This document shows, piece by piece, positions 8,023 to 16,884 of a stretch of 37,843 nucleotides of DNA (its first letter is position 1; each line of letters begins with the position of its first letter). Below the pieces are notes generated by a model, which was given only the letters and a program-made list of their open reading frames with translations, did not search any database and had not been told where the DNA came from. Source of the stretch: Candidatus Merdinaster equi. GTDB taxonomy: Bacteria; Bacillota; Clostridia; Lachnospirales; Lachnospiraceae. The DNA lies in contig JAGHUF010000037.1 of the NCBI GenBank assembly GCA_018064935.1, forward strand, positions 1-37,843. The letters are read 5' to 3'. The translations under genes and the position numbers were made by a program.

Positions 8023-9216
8023 GTGGCTATTAAGGATCGTATGTCAGGTAACGAAGCTGTTGCCTATGCAATTAAGCAGGTAAATCCGGACGTTATGCCG
8101 GCTTTCCCTATTACACCATCAACTGAGATTCCTCAGCTTGTCAGCAATTATATTGCAAATGGCGAGATGGACACAGAGTTCATTCCGGTTGAATCAGAGC
8201 ACTCATCTATGTCTGCAACAGTTGGTGCAGAGTCAGCGGGTGCGAGAAGTCTTACTGCTACATCAAGCTGTGGACTTGCGCTTATGTGGGAGGAACTTCT
8301 GGTTGCTGCTTCGAATCGTCTTCCACTTGTTCTGGCACTTGTGAATAGAACATTGTCTGGACCAATTAATATTAACTGCGACCATTCGGATTCAATGGGC
8401 GCGAGAGATACTGGCTGGATTCAGATATATGCAGAGAATAATCAGGAAGCCTATGATAACTTTATTCAGGCATATCCGATTGCTGAAGACCCAAGAGTTC
8501 ACCTTCCTGTAATGGTTTGTCAGGATGGATTTATCACAAGCCATGCAGTTCAGAATATTCTTCTTGAAGAGGATGATAAGGTTAAAGAATTCGTTGGAGA
8601 ATACAAACCCGAGGAATTCCTGCTTAATCCAGGAAAACCTATGGCTGTAGGTCCTTATTCAGTATCGAATTATGCGATGGAAGCCAAGTACAATCAGGAA
8701 AAGGCAATGGAGAATTCTGGAAAGGTTATTCTGGAAGTTGCTGAGAGATTTAAAAAGACTTTTGGACGTGGTTTTGGATTCTTTGAAGAGTATAAAACAG
8801 ACGATGCAGAGTATATTATGCTCATCATGGGCTCAGCTGCTGGTACAGCTAAGCAGGCAGTTGATGATCTTCGTGCAAAGGGCATGAAGGTTGGTGTACT
8901 TAAACTTCGTGTATTTCGTCCTTTCCCTGCAGATGAGATTGCAAAAGCACTTTCAGGTTGCAAGGCAGTGGCAATTATGGATAGAACAGAGAGCTATAAT
9001 GGACATGGTGGTCCTTTGTCATCAGAAGTTCCAGCTGCGCTGTTTAGAAATAAAGTTAATATTGAGGCTGTTAGCTATATTTATGGTTTGGCTGGACGTG
9101 ACTTCATGGTCGAAACAGCATACGAAATCTTCGAAGAGCTTCGTGATGTTGTAGAAAATGGTAAGAAAGTGAAGCAGCACCGTTACATCGGACTGCGCAC
9201 AAGGGAGGAACAGTAA
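8023..9216 (+). CDS. porA: 2-oxoacid:ferredoxin oxidoreductase alpha subunit
   Basis: A 397-residue alpha subunit of the 2-oxoacid:ferredoxin oxidoreductase. It opens with MSGNEAVAYAIKQVNPDV and FPITPSTEIPQ, the conserved pyrimidine-binding region, with the ESEHSSMSATVGAESAGAR stretch typical of PorA. The C-terminal third (about 260-375) is the transketolase-like domain, with GSAAGTAKQAVDDL and the following VLKLRVFRPFP. Translation starts at GTG 8023, served by the GGGGG run inside the end of porD. Its TAA overlaps the porB ATG (TAATG). Length is normal for the family. Confidence 0.93.
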   Translation: MAIKDRMSGNEAVAYAIKQVNPDVMPAFPITPSTEIPQLVSNYIANGEMDTEFIPVESEHSSMSATVGAESAGARSLTATSSCGLALMWEELLVAASNRLPLVLALVNRTLSGPININCDHSDSMGARDTGWIQIYAENNQEAYDNFIQAYPIAEDPRVHLPVMVCQDGFITSHAVQNILLEEDDKVKEFVGEYKPEEFLLNPGKPMAVGPYSVSNYAMEAKYNQEKAMENSGKVILEVAERFKKTFGRGFGFFEEYKTDDAEYIMLIMGSAAGTAKQAVDDLRAKGMKVGVLKLRVFRPFPADEIAKALSGCKAVAIMDRTESYNGHGGPLSSEVPAALFRNKVNIEAVSYIYGLAGRDFMVETAYEIFEELRDVVENGKKVKQHRYIGLRTREEQ

Positions 9217-10157
9217 TGGCCGGTTATAATTTAAAAGAAGTAATGAGCAAGCCGGAGAGATTGACTCCCGGACATAGAATGTGTGCAGGTTGTGGTGGTA
9301 CTATTGCAGTTCGTGCAGTACTTCGTGCACTGCATGAGGGCGATTATGCCGTAATTGGTAATGCGACAGGATGCTTGGAAGTTTCTTCTTTCATGTATCC
9401 ATATACAGCATGGACTGATAGCTATGTTCACAATGCCTTTGAGAATGCCGGAGCGACATTGTCAGGTGTTGAAACCGCTTACAAGGCTCTTAAGAAGAGA
9501 GGCAGACTTCCAGAGGATGCGCAGTTTAAGTTCATCACATTTGGTGGAGATGGCGGAACATATGATATTGGTTTCCAGTCTTTGTCAGGTGCAATGGAAC
9601 GTGGTCATGACATGGTTTACGTATGCTATGACAATGGCGCATATATGAATACCGGAATTCAGAGGTCTTCTGCTACACCTAGATTTGCAGATACAACAAC
9701 AACACCTGTTGGCAAGGAGTCTACAGGTAAGATGCAGTCTCGTAAGGATCTCGCTGCAATCATTGCAGACCATGATGTTCCTTATGTTGCTCAGACTACA
9801 TTTACCAAGGATTTCAAGGACATTCATTTAAAGAGCGAGAAGGCTATTTATACTGAAGGGGCAGCATTCCTCAACGTAATGGCTCCATGTCCTAGAGGTT
9901 GGAGATATGATACAGCTGATATTATGAAGGTATGTCAGCTTGGTATTGATACATGTTACTGGCCAATGTTTGAGGTTGATCACGGCAAATGGACTCTGAC
10001 ATATGAGCCAAAGAAGAAGCTCCCAATCGAGGACTTCCTTCGTGAGCAGGGACGTTTCAAGCATCTGTTCAAACCGGGCAATGAGCATCTTATCGAGCAG
10101 TTTCAGCAGGAAGTTGACAGAAGATGGGAAGATCTCCTGTACAAGTGTTCAAGATAG
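9216..10157 (+). CDS. porB: 2-oxoacid:ferredoxin oxidoreductase beta subunit, TPP-binding
   Basis: A 313-residue beta subunit. HRMCAGCGG near the N-terminus and GNATGCLE supply the cysteines expected for a proximal Fe-S cluster. The TPP/magnesium motif is FGGDGGTYDIG followed by YDNGAYMNTGIQ. The stretch TTTPVGKESTGKMQSRKD and the later CPRGWRYD are typical of PorB. It binds thiamine diphosphate and carries out decarboxylation. Together with porG, porD and porA it makes a complete four-subunit enzyme. Many Clostridia also have a single-chain pyruvate:ferredoxin oxidoreductase, so this copy may serve branched-chain or another 2-oxoacid. Confidence 0.93.
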   Translation: MAGYNLKEVMSKPERLTPGHRMCAGCGGTIAVRAVLRALHEGDYAVIGNATGCLEVSSFMYPYTAWTDSYVHNAFENAGATLSGVETAYKALKKRGRLPEDAQFKFITFGGDGGTYDIGFQSLSGAMERGHDMVYVCYDNGAYMNTGIQRSSATPRFADTTTTPVGKESTGKMQSRKDLAAIIADHDVPYVAQTTFTKDFKDIHLKSEKAIYTEGAAFLNVMAPCPRGWRYDTADIMKVCQLGIDTCYWPMFEVDHGKWTLTYEPKKKLPIEDFLREQGRFKHLFKPGNEHLIEQFQQEVDRRWEDLLYKCSR

Positions 10158-10182
10158 CTTCATTTTGTAAGAATAATTAGTA

Positions 10183-11118
10183 GTGATTGATGAAAAGGGC
10201 ATGGGTATTGGTATGGAAGAGAGATTATTCAATAATTCAAGCATAATTTCATGGCTTCAGTATTTTAGTGCTAACACAGAAGTCGATTTGGAACACGTTA
10301 AGATTCTGGATATCACCAGAAAAAATAAAAATATCATACCAACAGTAGAAGTTCATCGCTGTGTTTTGGTATTTACCGAAGCAGGTCATCCTGATATTTT
10401 CTATCGCATGTACAATGCCGGACTCGGCGATTGCACAGTGATTTATAACGAGGGAAGTGAGCCAACTGGACCTGTTAAGCAGGATAAAGTATCGCACATG
10501 ATTGACAGAGGTATCAATGCCTCAGCTGGAATGCTTATTCTGAATCCTAATGCAAGATCCACCATGAAATTTGGAATGGATAATTCGGCATTGGCTAAGG
10601 GCTCTGTTCGCTATGTTGGATCGGAAATCAGAGCTGTGATTCTGTCAAAGATGCAGATTGAGGAAGGTAAGAATATCTGCGTTATCTCAGGTGAATCAAT
10701 TGCTATTGAAGCAGCGCTTATGGATGGCGAGGGAACTGTTATTGCAGTTGAGTATAACAGTAATGACAGACGCGCCCTTGAGGATAATGTAGAACAGTTT
10801 GGAATCAACAATGTTACAATCATTGACCAGGTTTCTGAGGAGACTATGGCTGGACTTCCAGTTCCAGATGTTGCTATGCTTGTGGCTTCAGCTTCTATGG
10901 AAAAAGAGATAGATGTGCTCCTTAAGCTGAATCCTGAAATAGAAATTGTGATATACACACTCGATTTTGTAGTGGCTGCTTCAATGCAGGCATACTGCAA
11001 GAAATTTGCGGTTTCAGATCCTGAGATTATGCAGATTTCTGTGTCAAAGGTTAATAGCCGTCACATGTTTGAATCGCAGCCAGCACCATGGATTATCACG
11101 ACAAAGGCTGGATGTTAA
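10183..11118 (+). CDS. CobL/CbiT-like protein, degenerate methyltransferase
   Basis: A 311-residue protein. Residues about 70-125 (FYRMYNAGLGDCTVIYNEGS onward, then MLILNPNA) resemble the C-terminal tail of CbiE. Residues about 145-270 resemble CbiT, the precorrin decarboxylating methyltransferase (EIRAVILSKMQIEEG, then IAIEAALMDGEGTVIAVEYN). The bulk of the CbiE tetrapyrrole-methylase domain is missing, and the glycine-rich SAM loop, normally like DIGAGTGSVSIEA, reads VISGESIAIEA. No other cobalamin gene is in the window. It follows porB by 25 nt and probably shares its transcript. A diverged, perhaps non-catalytic role is inferred. GTG 10183 or ATG 10201/10213 are all possible starts. Confidence 0.6.
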   Translation: MIDEKGMGIGMEERLFNNSSIISWLQYFSANTEVDLEHVKILDITRKNKNIIPTVEVHRCVLVFTEAGHPDIFYRMYNAGLGDCTVIYNEGSEPTGPVKQDKVSHMIDRGINASAGMLILNPNARSTMKFGMDNSALAKGSVRYVGSEIRAVILSKMQIEEGKNICVISGESIAIEAALMDGEGTVIAVEYNSNDRRALEDNVEQFGINNVTIIDQVSEETMAGLPVPDVAMLVASASMEKEIDVLLKLNPEIEIVIYTLDFVVAASMQAYCKKFAVSDPEIMQISVSKVNSRHMFESQPAPWIITTKAGC

Positions 11119-11156
11119 GAGTGTAAGCGATTGGTGTATTAGTGTAGGGCGGGGAA

Positions 11157-12548
11157 ATGGTATTTTCAAGTTTAATATTTTTGTTTAGATTTATACCGCT
11201 GTTCCTGATAGCCTATTTTGTGACACCAAGAAAATTCAGGAATTATACCCTTCTTGCAGGGTCACTTGTTTTCTATGCGTATGGAGAACCATTATATATA
11301 TTGTTAATGCTGTTATCCATTGCGGTTAATCATATCTTTTCACTATGTATCTATAATTCCCGGGGAAGTGGACGGGGTTACCTTGTGGTGGCTCTCATCT
11401 ACAACTTCGGGATGCTTTTTGTATTCAAATATCTTGGATTTGTAATATCAATAATCAATGGAGTTGCAGGTCAAAGTCTCATTCCTGACCCGGGAATAGC
11501 GCTCCCTCTTGGAATAAGCTTCTATACCTTCCAAATGGCTTCCTACGTGATAGATGTCTATAGAGGAAAATATCTGGTCAGCAGAAATCCGATATGTTTT
11601 GCCACCTATGTGAGTATGTTCCCACAGCTGATTGCAGGACCTATTGTCAACTATGGTGAGATTGAAGAGGAACTGTCAGAACGCAAGGTGAAGTTCGCCG
11701 AGATCGAGTGGGGCGTTGTGCTATTTGTTATGGGGCTTGCATATAAGGTCCTTCTGGCAAATAACATACAGTCGTTATGGAATGATGTTCAGCAGGCTGG
11801 TGTGTATGGAATAAATACGCAGACAGCGTGGCTTGGAAGCGTTGGATTCTCAATGCAGATATATTTTGACTTTTTCGGCTACTCGCTCATGGCAATAGGT
11901 TTGGGACATATTCTTGGCTTTAAATTTCCGATGAATTTCCAAAATCCATATGTCAGCCGTTCGGCTACAGAGTTCTGGAGAAGATGGCATATCACCCTTG
12001 GAAGATGGTTTAGGGAATATGTGTACATTCCGCTCGGGGGCTCCAGAAATGGAAAGACGAGGATGATACTTGCTACTTTTGCAGTTTGGGCATTTACAGG
12101 GCTGTGGCATGGAGCCAATTGGAATTTTATCATATGGGGAATGTTCTTTTTTGTAATTCTGATGATAGAGAAGGCAGGACTTAAGAAGATTCTCGAAAAG
12201 ATACCAGTCATTGGGCATATATATATGATAGTTTTAATTCCTGTGTCCTGGACGATTTTTAATATAACCGACCTTGGGGATTTGTTTTTGTACTTAAAGA
12301 GAATGTTTTTTATCCCAATCGAAGGGACCATGCTTGCGGGGGCAGAAACAAAATTTATGGCGCTTGTGGACAGATACTGGTGGATGCTGCTGATATGTCT
12401 TGTCTGCTGTACGCCATATCCAATGAAGTTTATCAAGCGATTTTACAAAAACTGGGCATGCAAAGTAATGCTGCTGATCCTGTTCTGGGTTTGTGTTGCG
12501 ATGCTAGTTCAGGGAGCAGATAATCCATTTTTGTATTTTAGATTTTGA
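11157..12548 (+). CDS. MBOAT family O-acyltransferase
   Basis: A 463-residue polytopic protein of the membrane-bound O-acyltransferase family (AlgI/DltB-like). It opens with MVFSSLIFLFRF, the family's common N-terminus, which fixes the start. The core motif EFWRRWHITLGRWFREYVY (H278) and the active-site GLWHGANWNF (H318) are intact. Such proteins move acyl groups, usually acetyl, across the membrane to modify exported polysaccharide or teichoic acid. The following gene is a membrane-anchored SGNH hydrolase, the usual partner that completes transfer. AGGG at 11145-11148 is the likely ribosome binding site. Confidence 0.92.
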   Translation: MVFSSLIFLFRFIPLFLIAYFVTPRKFRNYTLLAGSLVFYAYGEPLYILLMLLSIAVNHIFSLCIYNSRGSGRGYLVVALIYNFGMLFVFKYLGFVISIINGVAGQSLIPDPGIALPLGISFYTFQMASYVIDVYRGKYLVSRNPICFATYVSMFPQLIAGPIVNYGEIEEELSERKVKFAEIEWGVVLFVMGLAYKVLLANNIQSLWNDVQQAGVYGINTQTAWLGSVGFSMQIYFDFFGYSLMAIGLGHILGFKFPMNFQNPYVSRSATEFWRRWHITLGRWFREYVYIPLGGSRNGKTRMILATFAVWAFTGLWHGANWNFIIWGMFFFVILMIEKAGLKKILEKIPVIGHIYMIVLIPVSWTIFNITDLGDLFLYLKRMFFIPIEGTMLAGAETKFMALVDRYWWMLLICLVCCTPYPMKFIKRFYKNWACKVMLLILFWVCVAMLVQGADNPFLYFRF

Positions 12549-12588
12549 TGCGTGATTTTCTGTTGCATATATATTGTGAGGAAGGCAG

Positions 12589-13848
12589 ATGCCAAGAATT
12601 CAGTTAACCAAAGAGAAAAAACAGAATTTTTTCAAGGAATGTGGTCTATTACTACTCCTGATTATCACAGGGGCTATTTTTAGTGTCCTCGGATTCCTTA
12701 AATCGCAGGGTGATGCGGATGCTGTTACTCTGGAAAAACCATATCTCGCTGCAGTTTTTTCTGTTGATGACGGGATTGGCGACGAACTTGGCATGGATTC
12801 GACAGACGAAGGCATCATGTTGGCAGATAGTGGCACAGAACCAGGCGGTGATATAGCGGATGGAAGTGCCGAAGGCGATGTTATTGCGAATGGAAGTGGG
12901 GCAGACATTGATATGTCAGGTGGAACCGGTGGCATTTCCAATTCACAGTCAGATACACAGACCGGCATAGGGCAAGGCGCAGGGGCAGATACGAATACTG
13001 ATGCGCAGACCGGCACTGGACACAGCACAGGAGCAGGCACGAATAATGATGCACAAACTGATACACAGACTAAGACGCAGGAAGAAATAGAAAATGAAAC
13101 GCCGGGCATTATGCAAAGAGAGCGATTGTTCGAGGAGATTGAACCATGGAGTGCAAGGTCGGCATATTATGATGACGGGTTTGAGAGACCGCTCACGACA
13201 AGATATCCGTACGTGAGCATAGACTCTTCCTATTATGATGATGCTCTTTTTATAGGTGATTCAAGAATCGAAGGTTTACATGATTACGGCGGTCTGGATA
13301 ATGCAACATTTGCATACAAAACAGGAGTATCTGTTTTCAAGATTCAGGATGAGACACTCACAATAGCGAAGGGTACCGATTATTCAAAGGGCAGCCTATA
13401 TAAAGCTTGCACGGGTGATAAATATAAGAAGATATTCATAATGATAGGTGTCAATGAGTTAGCTAAAGGCTACAGCTATCAGTATGTTAATAAATATATA
13501 GAAATGATTAACCTGATTCGCGAGTATGCCCCTGATGCAGTGATTGAGATAATGGGAATAATGTATCTGACTCAGAAATACTCTGATGGAAGTGACTATT
13601 TCAATAATGATAATATCAATTGCCGCAATACAGCGATGGTTCGTGCTTTGCCAGATGATGAAAAAATAATCTATCTGGATATGAATGAGTGTGTTTCCGA
13701 CGAAACCGGAGGTGCGCTTAACCCAGAACTAACTAAAGATGGACTCCATTTGAGCGCTCAGTATTATTATCTCTGGGCTGATTGGTTGAATGAACATGGC
13801 CTGCAGGACGAGATGTTTACGCTTGATGAAGTCAACAGTGAGTCTTAG
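12589..13848 (+). CDS. Membrane-anchored SGNH-hydrolase family protein
   Basis: A 419-residue protein. A short basic N-terminus leads to one membrane helix (about residues 17-34). A long acidic, Gly/Thr/Asp-rich linker (about 55-175) follows, including a 16-residue unit repeated 2.6 times. The SGNH domain spans about 205-405. Catalytic residues read directly as S225 in FIGDSR, N289 in GVNEL, and D384/H387 in DGLH. With the MBOAT protein upstream (40 nt away) it probably attaches acetyl groups to a cell-surface polymer outside the membrane, as in PatA/PatB or AlgI/AlgJ pairs. An esterase acting in reverse is the alternative. Confidence 0.85.
   Translation: MPRIQLTKEKKQNFFKECGLLLLLIITGAIFSVLGFLKSQGDADAVTLEKPYLAAVFSVDDGIGDELGMDSTDEGIMLADSGTEPGGDIADGSAEGDVIANGSGADIDMSGGTGGISNSQSDTQTGIGQGAGADTNTDAQTGTGHSTGAGTNNDAQTDTQTKTQEEIENETPGIMQRERLFEEIEPWSARSAYYDDGFERPLTTRYPYVSIDSSYYDDALFIGDSRIEGLHDYGGLDNATFAYKTGVSVFKIQDETLTIAKGTDYSKGSLYKACTGDKYKKIFIMIGVNELAKGYSYQYVNKYIEMINLIREYAPDAVIEIMGIMYLTQKYSDGSDYFNNDNINCRNTAMVRALPDDEKIIYLDMNECVSDETGGALNPELTKDGLHLSAQYYYLWADWLNEHGLQDEMFTLDEVNSES
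12952..13080 (+). repeat. 48-bp tandem repeat in SGNH linker
   Basis: Units start at 12952, 13000 and 13048, an exact 48-nt step, with the third unit partial. Each encodes 16 residues of the type DAQTGTGHSTGAGTNN. The reading frame is preserved. The array lies in the extracytoplasmic linker, so copy number could change tether length. Confidence 0.8.
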
Positions 13849-13898
13849 TCGTGGTTTGAATCATAGCTTTGCCAGATATAGAGAAAATATTACGTGTA

Positions 13899-14035
13899 TC
13901 ATGAGATGAATCATAAACCATAAGAAGGTGCTTAGAAGCCGCCGGTACTTAGACGCTGTATTTTAGCGTCTTATGTACCGCTGCGTGCGACTAGCAGCGA
14001 GAGCGTGCCTTCGTTGGTTATGATTCTTCTCATGA
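13899..14035. repeat. 137-bp imperfect palindromic element with nested hairpins
   Basis: The outer arms TCATGAGATGAATCATAA (13899 on) and TTATGATTCTTCTCATGA (ending 14035) are inverted repeats with one mismatch, and the match continues through AACCA and AAGG with small gaps. Inside is a second hairpin, GGTACTTAGACGCT (13943-13956) with AGCGTCTTATGTACC (13964-13978), and a third, CGCTGC/GCAGCG (13979-13999). There is no open frame and no terminal T-tract. It fills most of the 244-nt gap between the SGNH gene and the methyltransferase gene. A MITE-like element or a structured RNA are both possible. Confidence 0.7.
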
Positions 14036-14092
14036 AATGTATTACTCCGCAAACATTCAAAATAATTTATATAGAAGAAAGAGGGATAAAAA

Positions 14093-14998
14093 ATGTGGTT
14101 AGCAGATGGCTGGACTGAATATAAAGTGTTAGATACATCATCTGGAGAGAAACTTGAAAAGTGGGGTGACTATACTCTTGTTCGTCCAGATCCACAGGTT
14201 ATATGGAATACCGAGAAAAAGCTTCCGGGATGGAATAAGAACAACGGACATTATTATAGAAGCAACAAGGGCGGTGGCGAGTGGGAGTTCCACGGTCTTC
14301 CCCAGGAGTGGACCATAGGCTATGAGAAACTCGGATTGACCTTCCACTTGAAACCATTCAGCTTCAAGCATACTGGTATATTCCCTGAGCAGGCGACTAA
14401 TTGGGAATGGTTCTCCAAACTGATTAAGAATGCAGGCCGCCCGATCAAGGTGCTCAATCTTTTTGCATACACTGGTGGAGCTACAATAGCGGCAGCTAAG
14501 GCTGGTGCGAGTGTGACTCATGTTGATGCATCAAAAGGTATGGTTACCTGGGCAAAAGAAAATGCTGCCTCATCAGGTCTTGCAGACGCACCAATTCGCT
14601 ATTTGGTAGATGACTGCGCAAAATTTGTTGAAAGAGAGATAAGGCGTGGCAACACCTATGACGGAATCATCATGGATCCTCCATCTTATGGTAGGGGGCC
14701 CAAGGGTGAGATATGGAAAATCGAAGATTCTGTATATCCTTTTATTGAGCTTGTAAGTAAAGTGCTGTCAGATAACCCGCTATTTTTCCTGATTAGTTCA
14801 TATACAACAGGACTTCAGCCAGGAGTTCTGACTCATATGATGAAAACTGCGGTTTTAGGTGAGGGGCGAAGCTCATCGGATGCGGCTAATTATAAGAAGC
14901 GTAAGGGCTGTGTAGAAGCATCGGAGATTGGATTGCCAATTGAGGGAGGAGATCTGGTTCTTCCTTGCGGGGCTGCCTGTCGATGTGAGTTTAATTAA
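14093..14998 (+). CDS. Class I SAM-dependent methyltransferase, RlmI-like
   Basis: A 301-residue methyltransferase of the Methyltrans_SAM (RlmI/RlmK-like) family. Motif I is VLNLFAYTGGATIAAAKAGA (residues about 119-138), with HVDASKGMV as the acidic motif II and MDPPSYGRGP as motif IV. These proteins usually methylate cytosine C5 or a guanine in 23S rRNA; the exact target is not readable. The N-terminal 110 residues replace the PUA domain of RlmI and match the shorter members of the family. AGAGGG at 14078-14083 precedes the ATG. It stands alone between the palindromic element and the symporter gene. Confidence 0.8.
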   Translation: MWLADGWTEYKVLDTSSGEKLEKWGDYTLVRPDPQVIWNTEKKLPGWNKNNGHYYRSNKGGGEWEFHGLPQEWTIGYEKLGLTFHLKPFSFKHTGIFPEQATNWEWFSKLIKNAGRPIKVLNLFAYTGGATIAAAKAGASVTHVDASKGMVTWAKENAASSGLADAPIRYLVDDCAKFVEREIRRGNTYDGIIMDPPSYGRGPKGEIWKIEDSVYPFIELVSKVLSDNPLFFLISSYTTGLQPGVLTHMMKTAVLGEGRSSSDAANYKKRKGCVEASEIGLPIEGGDLVLPCGAACRCEFN

Positions 14999-15069
14999 AT
15001 AAATGCTTTTTTGCGTGCGGACCGGTAACAGGTTGGCACATGCATTATTACATGCACTGGGGCGTTGTA

Positions 15070-15086
15070 TTCTCCGTGTAGGAGAA
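15070..15086 (+). other. Small perfect hairpin upstream of putP promoter
   Basis: TTCTCC (15070-15075) pairs with GGAGAA (15081-15086) around a 5-nt loop. No T-tract follows, so it is not a standard terminator. It lies 7 nt upstream of the putP -35 box and could be the 3' end of the methyltransferase transcript or an operator. Confidence 0.35.
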
Positions 15087-15092
15087 ATAGCC

Positions 15093-15121
15093 TTGCATAA
15101 AACATTGTATCCCTGTATACT
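15093..15121 (+). promoter_or_regulatory. Probable sigma-A promoter for putP
   Basis: TTGCAT at 15093-15098, a 17-nt spacer and TATACT at 15116-15121. Transcription would start near 15128 and give a 5' leader of about 55 nt containing the AGGAGG ribosome binding site at 15169-15174. Confidence 0.6.
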
Positions 15122-15182
15122 ATCCATATTGTTTTTTGGAAAATAGTACAAATCAAGTAATCAAAGTCAGGAGGAAAAATAC

Positions 15183-16694
15183 ATGACATCGAATGAAATA
15201 CAAGAAATCATTGCATTTGCAATATATCTCGTATTCGTACTTGGAATTGGATTCTATTTCTTCTTCAAAGGCCTTAAGAGTAAGGACGGAGAAAAGGGAT
15301 ATTTCCTTGGCGGAAGAAATATGAATGGTTTTGTTGCTGCATTAAGTGCAGGTGCCTCAGATATGAGTGCATGGGTGCTAATGGGACTTCCGGGATCTAT
15401 CTATTTGTATGGAATGGGGCAGGTATGGATATCTGTCGGACTTCTTCTTGGTACCATAGCCGCATGGATTTTTGTAGCACCAAGACTTAGAAGATATTCA
15501 ATAAAAGCAAAGGACTCTATCACAATACCACAGTATCTGACTAACAGATTTAAATCATCAAGCCCAGTTCTTCAGGTAATCTGTGCAGTCATATTCATGA
15601 TAGTTTACTGCGTATACTCAGCATCAAGTATCTATGCCTGCGGTGTACTCTTTAATACAGTGTTTGGCTGGAATGAGATAGTTGCCATGGTGGGAGCTAC
15701 AGTAATTATTCTGCTTTACACATTCCTTGGTGGATTCAATGCGGTATGCTGGACGGACTTTTTCCAGGGTCTTCTGATGCTGGGTGCACTCATGGCAGCC
15801 CCAATCGTAGCTCTTTTTGTTATGAATGCGTCAGGATTCGAACCTGTAGCAGAGGTGGTAACAGGTGCCAATTACTACAACCTATTATCAAGTGGACAGT
15901 TTGATTGGAAGAGTATCAGCGATATCCTGAGCGGTCTTGGCTGGGGACTTGGTTACATGGGTATGCCACATATTCTGATTCGTTATATGTCTATCAGATC
16001 TGAGAAGGAGATGAAGAAGTCGCGTGTTGTTGGAATTTTGTGGACAACATTAATCCTTGCTATGGCTTCAGTTGTTGCTCTTGTTGCTCATGAGTTCTTA
16101 GGAGGCGCTCTTGAGGAGGGCTCACAGAAACTCGTATTCATCATGATGGTAAGAAATATCTTCCCTGCACTCCTTGGCGGATTATTCCTTGCAGCTATTC
16201 TTGCAGCATCAATGAGTACTGCTGATTCACAGCTGCTCGCTGCTTCATCAGCATTTGCTTCAGACTTCTATAAACCAGTTATTCATAAAAAAGCATCTGA
16301 TAAGGAAATGCTCTGGGCAGGAAGAGGAGTTGTTGCACTTATCTCTGGAATTGCTCTTCTTATCGCAGTGAGTCCTGAGTGTAAAGGTATTATGGATCTA
16401 GTTGAATGTGCATGGGCTGGATTTGGTTCATCATTTGGACCAGTCATTCTCCTGTCACTGTTTTGGAAGAGACTTACCTACAAGGGTGCAATTGCTGGTA
16501 TTGTTGCAGGATTTGCAGTTGATGCGGTATGGTATGTATTCCTGTCTGGTACAACAGGTCTCTACGAGATTATCCCAGGATTCTTTGCAGGCTTAATTGC
16601 TGCTGTAGTAGTTTCTCTGATTGATAAGGCTCCTAGTCAGGATATTATTGATTCCTTTGAAGAAGTGAAGAATATGAAAGCTGATGAGGAATAG
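15183..16694 (+). CDS. putP: Sodium/proline symporter
   Basis: A 503-residue member of the sodium:solute symporter family with about 13 membrane helices. The first helix region (IAFAIYLVFVLGIGFYFFFKGLK), the YFLGGRNMNGFVAALSAGASDMSAW stretch and MGLPGSIYLYGMGQ match the PutP subgroup closely, including the sodium-site segment after GASDMS. Length is typical (about 500). It imports proline driven by sodium in the cytoplasmic membrane. It has its own promoter and a terminator at 16840-16865, so it looks monocistronic. Proline is inferred from subgroup similarity; a related amino acid is possible. Confidence 0.88.
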   Translation: MTSNEIQEIIAFAIYLVFVLGIGFYFFFKGLKSKDGEKGYFLGGRNMNGFVAALSAGASDMSAWVLMGLPGSIYLYGMGQVWISVGLLLGTIAAWIFVAPRLRRYSIKAKDSITIPQYLTNRFKSSSPVLQVICAVIFMIVYCVYSASSIYACGVLFNTVFGWNEIVAMVGATVIILLYTFLGGFNAVCWTDFFQGLLMLGALMAAPIVALFVMNASGFEPVAEVVTGANYYNLLSSGQFDWKSISDILSGLGWGLGYMGMPHILIRYMSIRSEKEMKKSRVVGILWTTLILAMASVVALVAHEFLGGALEEGSQKLVFIMMVRNIFPALLGGLFLAAILAASMSTADSQLLAASSAFASDFYKPVIHKKASDKEMLWAGRGVVALISGIALLIAVSPECKGIMDLVECAWAGFGSSFGPVILLSLFWKRLTYKGAIAGIVAGFAVDAVWYVFLSGTTGLYEIIPGFFAGLIAAVVVSLIDKAPSQDIIDSFEEVKNMKADEE

Positions 16695-16839
16695 AACCTA
16701 ATATTATATAAATCATTAGCAAATATATGATGTGTTTCTTCTATATAAGATAGCATGCAATATACATCATTTAGTATATGAGCAGGAAGCTATATGAAAC
16801 ATTCACAAAAGCATATAAAAAATTTTGTAAAAAATATAA

Positions 16840-16866
16840 AAAAGGGGCTTGCAAAAGTCCCTTTTA
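16840..16866 (+). terminator. Rho-independent terminator after putP
   Basis: AAAAGGGGCTT (16840-16850) pairs with AAGTCCCTTTT (16855-16865), with one G-U pair and a short loop. The 3' arm ends in T4, and the A-rich flank makes it potentially active on both strands. It lies about 145 nt after the putP stop. Its 3' arm lies inside the likely S10 promoter spacer. Confidence 0.7.
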
Positions 16867-16877
16867 TGATATAAACT
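16849..16877 (+). promoter_or_regulatory. Candidate S10-operon promoter overlapping the terminator
   Basis: TTGCAA (16849-16854), a 17-nt spacer and TAAACT (16872-16877). A second reading is the extended -10 TGATATAAA at 16867-16875. Transcription would start at about 16882. Both boxes are imperfect, so this is a candidate only, but no better site is visible in the 467-nt gap. Confidence 0.4.
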
Positions 16878-16884
16878 AACAAAT

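Noticed and set aside
12600-13109. 169-codon open frame on the minus strand, rich in Pro, Ser, Val
   Set aside because: Its composition is the mirror of the Gly/Thr/Asp linker repeat of the SGNH gene; it is a shadow of that repeat.
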